A stretch of DNA of 64,000 bases from assembly GCA_910577055.1 (NCBI GenBank), contig CAJTKX010000001.1, positions 248,001-312,000 on the forward strand. Direction: 5' to 3'. A program made the translations under genes and the position numbers. Position 1 is the stretch's first letter. The number at the start of each line of letters is the position of its first letter. The notes below the pieces were generated by a model. The model searched no databases and was not told the DNA's origin. It was given only the letters and a program-made list of their open reading frames with translations. This document shows, piece after piece, positions 8,639-17,575 of the stretch. The DNA is from an uncultured Christensenella sp. Lineage in GTDB: Bacteria > Bacillota > Clostridia > Christensenellales > Borkfalkiaceae.

Positions 8639-11458
8639 TTAGCCTTTTAAAACCTTTTTAAGGAATTGACCGGTATAACTGCCTTTTACAGCCGCAACCT
8701 CTTCGGGGGTGCCCGTTGCAACTATTTTGCCGCCCTTATCGCCGCCCTCGGGACCCAAATCAACGATATAATCGGCGCACTTTATTACATCCAAATTGTG
8801 TTCTATTACGAGCACGGTGTTGCCTCCGCTTCTCAGTCGGGTAATGATTTTTACGAGTTTTTCTACGTCGTACGAGTGCAAACCCGTAGTAGGCTCGTCA
8901 AGAATATAGAAGGTTTTGCCCGTGCTCCTTTTGGAAAGCTCGGTGGCAAGTTTAACGCGCTGAGCCTCGCCGCCCGAAAGAGTGGTTGCGCTTTGCCCCA
9001 ATTTGATATAGCCAAGCCCCACGTCGCACAAGGTTTTAAGTTTGTTGTAAATGGAAGTTACGGGCTTGAAAAATTCCGCCCCCTCTTCTACCGTCATTTC
9101 CAAAACGTCAGATATGCTTTTGCCCTTGTACTTAACTTCGAGAGTTTCTCTGTTATAACGCTTGCCGCCGCAAACCTCGCAAGGAACGAAGATGTCCGGC
9201 AAGAAGTGCATTTCAATCTGTATTACGCCGTCGCCTTGACAGTGTTCGCATCTGCCGCCCGCGACGTTAAAGGAAAATCTTCCGCTTTTATAGCCCTTTT
9301 CTTTTGCGTCGGGAGTGGCTGCGAAAAGGTCGCGTATCATCGTAAACACGCCCGTGTAGGTTGCGGGGTTGCTCCTCGGCGTTCTACCGATAGGCTGTTG
9401 GTCGATTGCAATGATTTTATCGAAGTTTTCAAGCCCTTCAAACCCATCGGCATTGCCCGTCAGTTGGCGCGCGCCGTTGAGTTTGTTTGCAAGGTACGGA
9501 TAAATTATTTCGTTGACAAGGCTTGACTTGCCACTGCCCGATACTCCCGTAACCGCCGTTATAAGTCCAACGGGGATATCTACGGTTATATTTTTTAAAT
9601 TGTTTTGCTTGCAGCCTTTAACTTTTAGCCACCTATCCCCTATCGGCTGACGAACTGCGGGAACTTCTATTTTTCGTCTTCCCGCAAGGAAGTCGCCCGT
9701 GATGGAACGCGGCTCGTTCATAATCTCTTCCATATTGCCAGCCGCAACCACCTCTCCGCCGTGAACGCCCGCATACGGACCGATATCGACGATGTAGTCT
9801 GCGGCGCGCATAGTGTCCTCGTCGTGCTCGACGACTATAAGCGTGTTGCCGAGGTCGCGAAGCCCCAAAAGCGATTTTAAAAGCTTTTCGTTGTCGCGCT
9901 GGTGTAAGCCTATGCTCGGCTCGTCAAGTATATACAAAACGCCCGTAAGCGCGCTGCCTATCTGCGTTGCAAGACGGATACGCTGACTTTCACCACCCGA
10001 AAGAGTTGCGGCGCTGCGGGAAAGGGTTAAATAACCCAACCCGACGTTGCTGAGAAAGCTTAATCGGCTGTCGATTTCCTTGATTATGCTATCGGCTATC
10101 ATATGCTCTGTTTGAGTAAAAAACGAAAAATCGGTAAAAGCCGTTAAATCGTCTACGGACATATCGCATACTTCCATTATGTTTTTACCCCCCACAGTTA
10201 CGGCGAGAGCTTCCTTTTTAAGCCTTTTACCGTGGCAAGCCGGACAGTCGGAGGTGCGCATATAACGCTCAATATCCCATTTTACCCCCTCGGAAGAGGT
10301 TTGGTTGTATCTGCGCTGTAAATTGGTTACGAAGCCTTCCCACGATTTTTCGTAGCTGCCAGAAAAATGATACGCGTTATATTGCATTTCGATTTTTTCG
10401 CCGCCGTTACCGTACATTAGCATATCGTAAATATTTTTCGGCAGCTCGGATACGGGCACGTCAAGTGAAAAGTTGTATACTTTTGCAAGCGAGGTAAGAT
10501 ACATTTGGGTTATAGTTGAACTGTCCAAGTTCCAACCGCTGATTTTAATTGCCCCCTCGCGCAAAGTTTTAGACTTGTCGGGGCAGATTAAATCGGGATC
10601 GACAAGCTGCCTAAACCCAAGCCCCGAGCACTCGGGACAAGCGCCCCACGGGGTATTGAACGAGAAAAGCCGGGGTTCAATCTCTTCGATAGATATGCCG
10701 CAATCGGGGCAAGCGTATTTGGAAGAATACAGCTCCTCTTTGCCGTCGCAGTCGATTACGACAAGCCCGTCGGCAAGGTGCAAGGCGTTTTCAAGACTGT
10801 CTGACAGACGTTTTAAAATGTTTTCCTTTATGACAAGCCTATCCACTACCACCGAAATATTGTGGCGAATATTCTTTTCCAAGTGAATTTCTTCTTGCAA
10901 GTCGTAGATTATGCCGTCGATTTTTACGCGCCCGTATCCGCTCTTTTTGTATGCGGCAAGCTCTTTTAAAAACTCGCCCTTTTTGCCGCGGAAAACGGGG
11001 GCTTCAACCATAATTTTGCTGCCCTCGGGCATAACCATAACCTTGTCGGCTATTTCGTCCACGGTTTGGCGGCGAATTTCTCTGCCGCATTTGGGGCAGT
11101 GCGGAACACCGACGCGTGCAAACAGAAGGCGGAAATAGTCGTAAATTTCCGTCACCGTGCCCACTGTGGAGCGGGGATTGTGAGACGTGGTTTTTTGGTC
11201 GATTGAAATTGCGGGCGAAAGTCCGTCGATAAGCTCTACATCGGGCTTTTCCATTTGACCGAGGAACTGACGGGCATATGAAGAAAGACTTTCTATATAA
11301 CGCCTTTGCCCCTCTGCGAAAATGGTGTCAAACGCCAAAGTGGATTTGCCGCTGCCCGAAAGCCCCGTAAACACCGTAAGCGTGTTGCGAGGAATATGCA
11401 CGTCGATATTTTTAAGGTTGTTTTCTTTTGCGCCTTTAACGAATATTTCTTCTTTCAT
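8639..11458 (-). CDS. uvrA: UvrA, excinuclease ABC subunit A
   Basis: This is the damage-sensing ATPase of nucleotide excision repair, which loads UvrB onto lesions. The length of 939 aa is typical. It has two ABC ATPase modules, with Walker A motifs GLSGSGKSTLAFDT (about residue 31) and GVSGSGKSSLVNEI (about residue 640). The signatures are LSGGESQRIRLA and LSGGEAQRVKLA, each followed by ILDEP. Zinc-binding CxxC pairs occur in the insertion (CPKCG, CPDCG) and in the C-terminal module (CEHC...CEVC). The ATG overlaps the uvrB stop by 4 bp (ATGA), so translation is coupled to uvrB. Confidence 0.98.
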   Translation of the reverse strand: MKEEIFVKGAKENNLKNIDVHIPRNTLTVFTGLSGSGKSTLAFDTIFAEGQRRYIESLSSYARQFLGQMEKPDVELIDGLSPAISIDQKTTSHNPRSTVGTVTEIYDYFRLLFARVGVPHCPKCGREIRRQTVDEIADKVMVMPEGSKIMVEAPVFRGKKGEFLKELAAYKKSGYGRVKIDGIIYDLQEEIHLEKNIRHNISVVVDRLVIKENILKRLSDSLENALHLADGLVVIDCDGKEELYSSKYACPDCGISIEEIEPRLFSFNTPWGACPECSGLGFRQLVDPDLICPDKSKTLREGAIKISGWNLDSSTITQMYLTSLAKVYNFSLDVPVSELPKNIYDMLMYGNGGEKIEMQYNAYHFSGSYEKSWEGFVTNLQRRYNQTSSEGVKWDIERYMRTSDCPACHGKRLKKEALAVTVGGKNIMEVCDMSVDDLTAFTDFSFFTQTEHMIADSIIKEIDSRLSFLSNVGLGYLTLSRSAATLSGGESQRIRLATQIGSALTGVLYILDEPSIGLHQRDNEKLLKSLLGLRDLGNTLIVVEHDEDTMRAADYIVDIGPYAGVHGGEVVAAGNMEEIMNEPRSITGDFLAGRRKIEVPAVRQPIGDRWLKVKGCKQNNLKNITVDIPVGLITAVTGVSGSGKSSLVNEIIYPYLANKLNGARQLTGNADGFEGLENFDKIIAIDQQPIGRTPRSNPATYTGVFTMIRDLFAATPDAKEKGYKSGRFSFNVAGGRCEHCQGDGVIQIEMHFLPDIFVPCEVCGGKRYNRETLEVKYKGKSISDVLEMTVEEGAEFFKPVTSIYNKLKTLCDVGLGYIKLGQSATTLSGGEAQRVKLATELSKRSTGKTFYILDEPTTGLHSYDVEKLVKIITRLRSGGNTVLVIEHNLDVIKCADYIVDLGPEGGDKGGKIVATGTPEEVAAVKGSYTGQFLKKVLKG

Positions 11459-13422
11459 TTCTTTTTAATCTTTAAAAGTTTCTTCTTTAATTCCGATATC
11501 GTGTCGCGGATTTCTATTGCCTTTTCGAAGTCGAGCTGTGAGGAGGCAACCTTCATCAACGCTTTTAACTTTTCTATCTCTTGCGGTATGTCTGACGGTT
11601 TTATATCGTCCGCAACCGACTTTTTGCCGGTTATGCCAATGGCATTTTTTACTTCCTTTATAATGGTTTTGGGAACAATTCCGTGCGCCGCGTTGTATTC
11701 GGTTTGAATTTTTCGGCGGCGGTTGGTTTCGTCTATCGCACGACGCATACTGCCCGTAACCGTATCTGCGTACATTATTACGCGGCCCTCGGCATTTCGC
11801 GCCGCTCTGCCTATTGTTTGCACGATTGAGGTTTCACTGCGCAAAAATCCCTCTTTGTCCGCATCGAGAATAGCTACGAGCTTGACTTCGGGCAAGTCTA
11901 ACCCCTCTCTTAAAAGGTTTATGCCGCAGAGAATATCAAACTCGCCACTGCGTAAACCGTTGATTATATCGATACGTTCCAACGCGTCTATGTCGCTGTG
12001 CATATAACGAACTTTAAGCCCATGCTCCTTTAAATAGTCGGTAAGGCTTTCCGCCATTCGCTTAGTCATCGTGGTGACGAGCACGCGCCCGCCGCATTCT
12101 ATTACGCCCTTTGCCTCGCCGAGCAAGTCATCAATTTGGGTCTTGGTAGGGCGAATTTCAACTTCGGGATCGACAAGCCCCGTCGGTCGGATAATCTGTT
12201 CAACCACGTTGCCCGCTTGCCCCAACTCGTACGGAGCGGGCGTAGCGGAAACGCATATTAGCTGCGGAACCCGCTCGTCGAACTCCTCAAAGGTCAAAGG
12301 ACGGTTGTCGTACGCAGATTTAAGACGGAAACCGTAACCGACAAGGTTTTCTTTACGGGAACGGTCGCCGTGATACATTGCGCGAATTTGCGGTATTGTC
12401 ATATGACTTTCATCGATAAAGACGAGGAATTTACCGGCGGGGAAATAATCCAAAAGTGTGAACGAAGGCTCGCCCGGGGAACGTCCGTCGAAGTAGCGGC
12501 TGTAATTTTCTACGCCGCTGCAATAGCCTATTTCGCGCATCATTTCCAAGTCGTAAGTAGTGCGCTGTTCAAGGCGCTGAGCTTCCAAAAGCTTACCCTC
12601 TTCGCGGAACGCCTTCACCTCGTCGTGCATATCCGTTTCAATCATTTGAAGCGCGGATTTCATTTTGTCGCCTCCGACTGCGTACTGACTTGCGGGAAAA
12701 ATAAGAATGTGTTTAAGTTCCGAAATAATGTTACCCGTGAGCGCGTCTTCTTCGCAAATTCTGTCGATTTCGTCGCCGAAAAATTCGACGCGAACGGCAA
12801 TTTCCGAGTTGGACGCGGGGAAAATTTCGACAGTATCGCCGCGAACTCTGAACGAGGAACGCTGAAAATCGATATCCCGTCTTGCGTACTGAATTTCGAC
12901 AAGTCGCCTTATGAGCGCGTCGCGTTCCATTTCCATTCCCGGGCGAAGCGAAATTGCAAGGCGGAAGTATTCTTCGGGCGCGCCTAAGCCGTAAATGCAG
13001 CTTACAGAGGCAACGACGATTACGTCCTCCCTTTCTCCGAGCGAGCTTGTTGCCGAGTTGCGCAGCTTGTCTATTTCATCGTTTAAGCTCATATCCTTTT
13101 CGATATAGGTATCGGTTGAAGGTATGTAGCTTTCGGGCTGGTAATAGTCGTAATAACTGACGAAATATTCGACGCGGTTGTTGGGGAAAAACTCCTTAAA
13201 TTCGTTGCAAAGCTGCGCGGCAAGAGTCTTGTTGTGTGCGATGACAAGGGTCGGGCGATTGACGTTTTGTATGACGTTTGCCATAGTAAAGGTTTTGCCG
13301 CTACCCGTAACACCCACAAGGACTTGCGTTCTTATTCCGTCCAAAACGCCTTCCGTAAGGCTTTGAATGGCTTGAGGTTGGTCGCCCGTAGGATTAAATT
13401 TCGAATGCAATTCAAACTTCAT
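11455..13422 (-). CDS. uvrB: UvrB, excinuclease ABC subunit B
   Basis: This helicase-like subunit verifies damage and recruits UvrC. The 655-aa protein starts MKFELHSKFNPTGDQPQAI, the conserved N-terminus. Walker A is GVTGSGKTFTMANV, the beta-hairpin region is YYDYYQPESYIPSTDTYIEK, and helicase motifs include DESHMTIPQ and IGRAARN. The C-terminal UVR domain (about residues 610-650, IEKLKALMKVASSQLDFEKA) binds UvrC. The start is fixed by homology, yet the TATAAT box lies only 11 bp upstream and no Shine-Dalgarno is present, so the mRNA may be leaderless. It overlaps uvrA by 4 bp. Confidence 0.98.
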   Translation of the reverse strand: MKFELHSKFNPTGDQPQAIQSLTEGVLDGIRTQVLVGVTGSGKTFTMANVIQNVNRPTLVIAHNKTLAAQLCNEFKEFFPNNRVEYFVSYYDYYQPESYIPSTDTYIEKDMSLNDEIDKLRNSATSSLGEREDVIVVASVSCIYGLGAPEEYFRLAISLRPGMEMERDALIRRLVEIQYARRDIDFQRSSFRVRGDTVEIFPASNSEIAVRVEFFGDEIDRICEEDALTGNIISELKHILIFPASQYAVGGDKMKSALQMIETDMHDEVKAFREEGKLLEAQRLEQRTTYDLEMMREIGYCSGVENYSRYFDGRSPGEPSFTLLDYFPAGKFLVFIDESHMTIPQIRAMYHGDRSRKENLVGYGFRLKSAYDNRPLTFEEFDERVPQLICVSATPAPYELGQAGNVVEQIIRPTGLVDPEVEIRPTKTQIDDLLGEAKGVIECGGRVLVTTMTKRMAESLTDYLKEHGLKVRYMHSDIDALERIDIINGLRSGEFDILCGINLLREGLDLPEVKLVAILDADKEGFLRSETSIVQTIGRAARNAEGRVIMYADTVTGSMRRAIDETNRRRKIQTEYNAAHGIVPKTIIKEVKNAIGITGKKSVADDIKPSDIPQEIEKLKALMKVASSQLDFEKAIEIRDTISELKKKLLKIKKK

Positions 13423-13433
13423 GTCTACTTGAA

Positions 13434-13462
13434 ATTATAACCCAATTTTTAATTATTTACAA
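13434..13462 (-). promoter_or_regulatory. Promoter of uvrBA
   Basis: On the minus strand TTGTAA (13457-13462), a 17-bp spacer and TATAAT (13434-13439). The predicted start of transcription is only 3-5 nt before the uvrB ATG at 13422. A possible LexA-like palindrome, CAAACTTTTGTTTA, lies upstream at 13492-13505. Confidence 0.75.
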
Positions 13463-13524
13463 GTGTTTAGAGGCTATTTTTTACAAAAAAACAAACTTTT
13501 GTTTATTGTTTTTTATACAATGCA

Positions 13525-13557
13525 AAAAGCCCCGCGCCGTATCGGCGCGGGGCTTTT
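13525..13557 (-). terminator. Intrinsic terminator after the L15-like membrane protein gene
   Basis: A 15-bp perfect stem (AAAAGCCCCGCGCCG with its complement) and a 3-nt loop begin just after the stop codon at 13560. A T-run follows on the minus strand. Confidence 0.9.
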
Positions 13558-13559
13558 AA

Positions 13560-14840
13560 TTATGAGTTCTTTTTCTTTACGGCGTTACCGCCCGTAAGCA
13601 AAATCATTTTAACGGCTTCTATCGAAAAGCTGTCGGCAATTACCGTAAGCTGCTTATCGAGCGTACCGCGGGCAAGCACTTTTATATAAGTTGCCTTGCG
13701 GTTTATGGCGGGGATACGCTTTTTCATCTCTTCAAGGGTTGCCGTTTCTCCGTTTTCGAAGCACTTGCTTAAAGTGTCTATATTGACGATGTCCGTCTTT
13801 GTCTTGTCGGAAATTTCTTCGGTTTCCTCAACGAGCGCAACCGCGACGTCGTCTTGCATAAGCTCGTCAACTTCGCTTGCAAGCACGCAATCTCTGGGTA
13901 AGAATACGTCGCCGCTCTGCGCATCCTCTTCGGTAAGCTCTTTTATCAGTCCGCGGTCAACAAGGGGTTGGGTTTCCTCATAAGGATATTCGCTTGCCCA
14001 ATCGACTTCTTCCGGCTCGGAAAGCCGTTCGCGCCCGTCCATTACGCTTTCAATCAGTTCTTTGGAGTATTTAATTCTTCTATCATTCTTTAAACGATAT
14101 AGACAAGGCGTTTTTTCATATGTGGCTATTTGTGTCATATCGTCTACGATATATTTGCTGTCTATATAATCTTTGGGGTTGAGCGCAAGGAATAAGCTTA
14201 AACATTTGCCCCTTACGCAAAGTTTTGCGTAAGTTACGCGCCCCGCATAAAAGGTTTCGCCCTTCCAACTCATACGGGATTTTACGCCTTTATAAGATAA
14301 AAGTTCGTTCTTTATCTCCGAATAATAAGCTTTTACTTCGTCCGACGACTGTATTATTTTAGCCGTAAAACTTTTATTATACTTAATAATTATATAGCGA
14401 ACGTGCCCGTCTATTCTTCTGACTTTTCTGACTTGCTCGTCCTCTTCCTTATCATCGTTGACGTCGTCCCTATCGTCATCTTTTTCTTCGGGAATAGGGG
14501 GGCGTTCTTCTTTCTCCTCGTGCTCTTCCACCGCGGGGGCGGGTTCTTCTTCCGCCTCGGGCTCTTGTGCCTCGTGAGCGGGTTCTTCTTCCGCCTCGGG
14601 CTCTTCCACCGCGAGGGCGGGTTCTTCTTCAACCGGTTGGGATACGGTTTCTATCGACTCCTCAGCCGGTTGAGGCTGTTGCGTTGCTTGGGTTGATTTT
14701 AAGGCTTTATTCTTTTTGCGGCTTCTTACTCCGACCACAATCGCCAAAACTATCAACAGCAGCGCCACCGCGCCCACAGCTATGCAAACGTATTTCAGCG
14801 TTTCACCTTCAAGCCCGAAAAGCAAAAATAACGATAACAT
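13560..14840 (-). CDS. Membrane-anchored acidic protein with C-terminal ribosomal L15-like domain
   Basis: A 426-aa protein with four parts. Residues 15-37 form one membrane helix followed by RSRKKNK. Residues 55-140 are a Pro/Glu-rich acidic linker with the unit EPEAEEEPA repeated twice in tandem, also at DNA level. Residues 145-275 form a compact domain (YIIIKYNKSFTAKIIQ, then GKCLSLFLALNPKDY) that I know only from uncharacterised Clostridia proteins. Residues 355-420 match the C-terminal half of ribosomal protein uL15/L18e: VNIDTLSKCFENGE, VLARGTLDKQLTV, FSIEAVKMILLTGG. It is too diverged and misplaced to be a ribosomal protein. The role is unknown; nucleic-acid or ribosome contact at the membrane is only an idea. 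The start has Shine-Dalgarno AAGGAAGG. Confidence 0.7.
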   Translation of the reverse strand: MLSLFLLFGLEGETLKYVCIAVGAVALLLIVLAIVVGVRSRKKNKALKSTQATQQPQPAEESIETVSQPVEEEPALAVEEPEAEEEPAHEAQEPEAEEEPAPAVEEHEEKEERPPIPEEKDDDRDDVNDDKEEDEQVRKVRRIDGHVRYIIIKYNKSFTAKIIQSSDEVKAYYSEIKNELLSYKGVKSRMSWKGETFYAGRVTYAKLCVRGKCLSLFLALNPKDYIDSKYIVDDMTQIATYEKTPCLYRLKNDRRIKYSKELIESVMDGRERLSEPEEVDWASEYPYEETQPLVDRGLIKELTEEDAQSGDVFLPRDCVLASEVDELMQDDVAVALVEETEEISDKTKTDIVNIDTLSKCFENGETATLEEMKKRIPAINRKATYIKVLARGTLDKQLTVIADSFSIEAVKMILLTGGNAVKKKNS

Positions 14841-14946
14841 ACTTCACCTTCCTTAAATTTGCATTATTTTTACCACATACACCTTAGTACGCAATATTAT
14901 ATACTCTTTTTTTAAAATTTCAAGGAAATTGATAAAAGTTTCACAA

Positions 14947-14980
14947 AAAAAATCGGACAGACCGTTCTGCCCGATTTTTT
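14947..14980 (-). terminator. Intrinsic terminator of pnp
   Basis: Stem AAATCGGGCAG/CTGTCCGATTT (minus strand, one G-U pair) followed by a run of seven T, beginning a few bases after the pnp stop. Confidence 0.85.
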
Positions 14981-14983
14981 AAA

Positions 14984-17077
14984 TTATGATAATTTTTCGA
15001 GTAATTTAAGGTCGATACCCCTATCGCCGATTTTGATTATTTCAACCTTTACGGTGTCGCCGATATTGATTACGTCCTCGATTTTTTCAACGCGCTTGTC
15101 GGAAAGTTGCGAAATGTGAATACCGCCGTCCTTGCCGGGAGCGAACTCGACAAATGCGCGGGACGGGATAATTCTTACAACAGTGCCGATGTACATATCT
15201 CCGATTTGAGGGTCGCGCGCGATGCTCATTACTATCGCCTTTGCCTTTTCCGCGTTCTTGACGGGACCTACGCAAGAAATATATCCTCTGCCGCTGTCGT
15301 CGTCGTTGAACTCGATTTGAGTGTCGGTTTCTTCCATAATCTTCTTGATTACGCAGCCTTGCTTACCGATAACGTCGCCGATTTTGTCGGGGTCGATTTC
15401 AAAGCTGATAATTTTAGGAGCGTATACGGAAAGCTGAGGAGCAACTTCGGGAACGCATTCAAGCATTTTAGAGAGAATGAACTGTCTGCCTTCGTTTGCT
15501 TGGTTGATTGCCGTGTGCATAATCTCTTCGGAAATACCCTTGATTTTGATATCCATTTGGATTGCGGTTATGCCCTTAACGGTACCCGCTACCTTGAAGT
15601 CCATATCGCCGAGGAAGTCCTCTAAGCCTTGAATATCGGTCATTACTTTAAATTCGCCCGTTTCTTGGTTTTTGATAAGTCCCATTGCAACGCCGGCTAC
15701 GGGAGCTTTAATGGGAACGCCCGCGTTCATAAGCGCCATAGTCGAGCCGCAGACGGACGCCATCGAGGACGAGCCGTTGGAGCTCATAATATCGTTGACG
15801 ACGCGGATTGCGTAAGGGAACGAATTTTCGTCGGGAAGAACGGGAATTAAAGCGCGTTCCGCAAGTGCGCCGTGACCGATTTCACGTCTACCGGGCGAAC
15901 GCAACGCTTTAGCTTCGCCCGTGCAGTAACCGGGGAAGTTATAGTGGTGCATATATCTTTTGGAAACTTCTTCGTCAAGACCTTCGAGCTTCTGCGCTTC
16001 GCCGAGCATTCCGAGGGTGCAAGTGGTAAGGGTTTGGGTTTGTCCCCTCGTAAACACAGCGGAGCCGTGTGCGCGGGGAAGCACGCCCTTTTCGCACCAA
16101 ATGGGACGAACGTCTTTCAGACCTCTTCCGTCTGGGCGAATACCTTTATCGAATATCTTCGCACGGACTTTTTCTTTGGTAAGGTAATAAAGGCTGTCCT
16201 TAATTTCGCGTTTGTTGTCGGGATAGATTTCCGCAAAATGCTCTAAAATTTCTTTTTCGGCTTCGTCTTGTCTTTTTTCTCTTTCTTGTCTGTCGAAAGT
16301 GTCTATTGCCCAATCGATTTTTGCACTTGCATATGCGCGGACTTCTTTATCAAGCTCTTCGGGGATATGATAAAGCTCTATTTCAAGCTTGGGCTTACCG
16401 ACTGCGGGAACGATTTTATCTTCGATAAACGCGCAGATTTTCTGAATTTCTTTATGACCGAACATTATTGCGCCGACCATTTCTTCGTTGGTGACTTCGT
16501 TTGCGCCAGCCTCAATCATTAAAATAGCGTCCTTTGTGCCCGCCAAATTGAGGTGAATAGCGCTTTTTGCGCGCTGAGCCAAATCGGGGTTGATAACGTA
16601 CTTGCCGTCAACCATCCCGACCACGACCGAGCCCGTAGGCCCCGCCCAAGGAATATCCGAAATAGCAAGCGCAACGGAAGAGCCTATCATTGCGAGAGGC
16701 TCGGGGGAAATATCGGGTTCAACCGAAATCGCTTGCGCTGTTACCACTACGTCGTTGAAAAGTCCCTTGGGGAACAACGGACGAAGAGGTCTGTCGATAA
16801 GTCTTGCTGTCAAAATCGCTTTGTCGCTTGCCCTACCCTCGCGCTTTTTAAAGCCGCCGGGGATTTTGCCGACTGCGAACATCTTCTCTTCATAATCGAC
16901 TTGCAAAGGGAAGAAATCCATACCGTCTCTGGGCGCTGCGGACATACATACCGATACCATAACGGCGGTTTCGCCGCACCTTACAAGGCACGAGCCGTTC
17001 GTTTGCTCGGCATACTTGCCCGTTTCGATAACGACGTCTTTGCCGCCGACTTTGAGTGTAAATTCTTTGTAGTTCAT
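14984..17077 (-). CDS. pnp: Polynucleotide phosphorylase
   Basis: A 3'-5' phosphorolytic exoribonuclease acting in mRNA decay. The 697 aa contain the full architecture: RNase PH domain 1 (about 10-145, GGFKKREGRASDKAIL), the alpha-helical linker, RNase PH domain 2 (about 310-480, with RPDGRGLKDVRPIW and GSSSMASVCGSTMAL), a KH domain (about 550-610, IGDVIGKQGCVIKKI) and a C-terminal S1 domain (about 622-693, GGIHISQLSDKRVEKIEDV). The start codon follows a strong AAGGAG Shine-Dalgarno. It lies downstream of rpsO, the usual arrangement, but a terminator hairpin separates them, so pnp may depend on read-through or on its own weak promoter. Confidence 0.98.
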   Translation of the reverse strand: MNYKEFTLKVGGKDVVIETGKYAEQTNGSCLVRCGETAVMVSVCMSAAPRDGMDFFPLQVDYEEKMFAVGKIPGGFKKREGRASDKAILTARLIDRPLRPLFPKGLFNDVVVTAQAISVEPDISPEPLAMIGSSVALAISDIPWAGPTGSVVVGMVDGKYVINPDLAQRAKSAIHLNLAGTKDAILMIEAGANEVTNEEMVGAIMFGHKEIQKICAFIEDKIVPAVGKPKLEIELYHIPEELDKEVRAYASAKIDWAIDTFDRQEREKRQDEAEKEILEHFAEIYPDNKREIKDSLYYLTKEKVRAKIFDKGIRPDGRGLKDVRPIWCEKGVLPRAHGSAVFTRGQTQTLTTCTLGMLGEAQKLEGLDEEVSKRYMHHYNFPGYCTGEAKALRSPGRREIGHGALAERALIPVLPDENSFPYAIRVVNDIMSSNGSSSMASVCGSTMALMNAGVPIKAPVAGVAMGLIKNQETGEFKVMTDIQGLEDFLGDMDFKVAGTVKGITAIQMDIKIKGISEEIMHTAINQANEGRQFILSKMLECVPEVAPQLSVYAPKIISFEIDPDKIGDVIGKQGCVIKKIMEETDTQIEFNDDDSGRGYISCVGPVKNAEKAKAIVMSIARDPQIGDMYIGTVVRIIPSRAFVEFAPGKDGGIHISQLSDKRVEKIEDVINIGDTVKVEIIKIGDRGIDLKLLEKLS

Positions 17078-17134
17078 CTCTGTCTCCTTTTCTTCTTGTG
17101 TTCATAGCGCTTGCCATGAACGATTTTTTAAGCA

Positions 17135-17164
17135 AAAAAGAGCGCGTTAAAGTGCGCTCTTTTT
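17135..17164 (-). terminator. Terminator-like hairpin between rpsO and pnp
   Basis: Stem AAAAAGAGCGC with its perfect complement around an 8-nt loop, starting directly after the rpsO stop. In many bacteria this interval carries partial termination and RNase processing sites; here only the hairpin is visible. Confidence 0.75.
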
Positions 17165-17165
17165 G

Positions 17166-17420
17166 TTACTTTCTTAAACCTAATGCTGCGACGATAGCAC
17201 GGTATCTTTCGATATCCTTGCTTTTAAGATAGTCTAAAAGACCGCGACGGCGACCGACCATCTTTAAAAGTCCGCGGCGGGAATGGTTATCGTGGATATG
17301 CTCTTTAAGGTGTTCGTTAAGGTGGTTGATTCTCTCGGTCAAAAGTGCGATTTGCACTTCGGGAGAACCCGTATCCCCTTCCTTAGTTGCGTATTTTGCG
17401 ATAATTTCCTGCTTTTCCAT
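17166..17420 (-). CDS. rpsO: 30S ribosomal protein S15
   Basis: 84 residues, slightly shorter than the usual 88-89. The conserved core GSPEVQIALLTERINHLNEH, then HSRRGLLKMVGRRRGLLDYL, is the S15 signature that contacts 16S rRNA helices 20-22. The ATG is preceded by AGGAGGA at optimal spacing. It is followed by a hairpin and then pnp in the same direction. Confidence 0.98.
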   Translation of the reverse strand: MEKQEIIAKYATKEGDTGSPEVQIALLTERINHLNEHLKEHIHDNHSRRGLLKMVGRRRGLLDYLKSKDIERYRAIVAALGLRK

Positions 17421-17575
17421 TTAATTTATCCTCCTATGGAATTATTTGCGGGAAACAAAGCTCGGCGTTGAGTGCTCGCTCGACCTTGTAACCGTAACGG
17501 AATTATTTTAACACTTATATTTACAAATAGCAAACGATTTGAACGGAATTTTTAAAAATATTGGGACAAGCCCCT

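Noticed and set aside
8666..9526. A 286-codon plus-strand frame opposite uvrA
   Set aside because: Long antisense frames are common opposite these codon-biased genes; no ribosome site and no motif.
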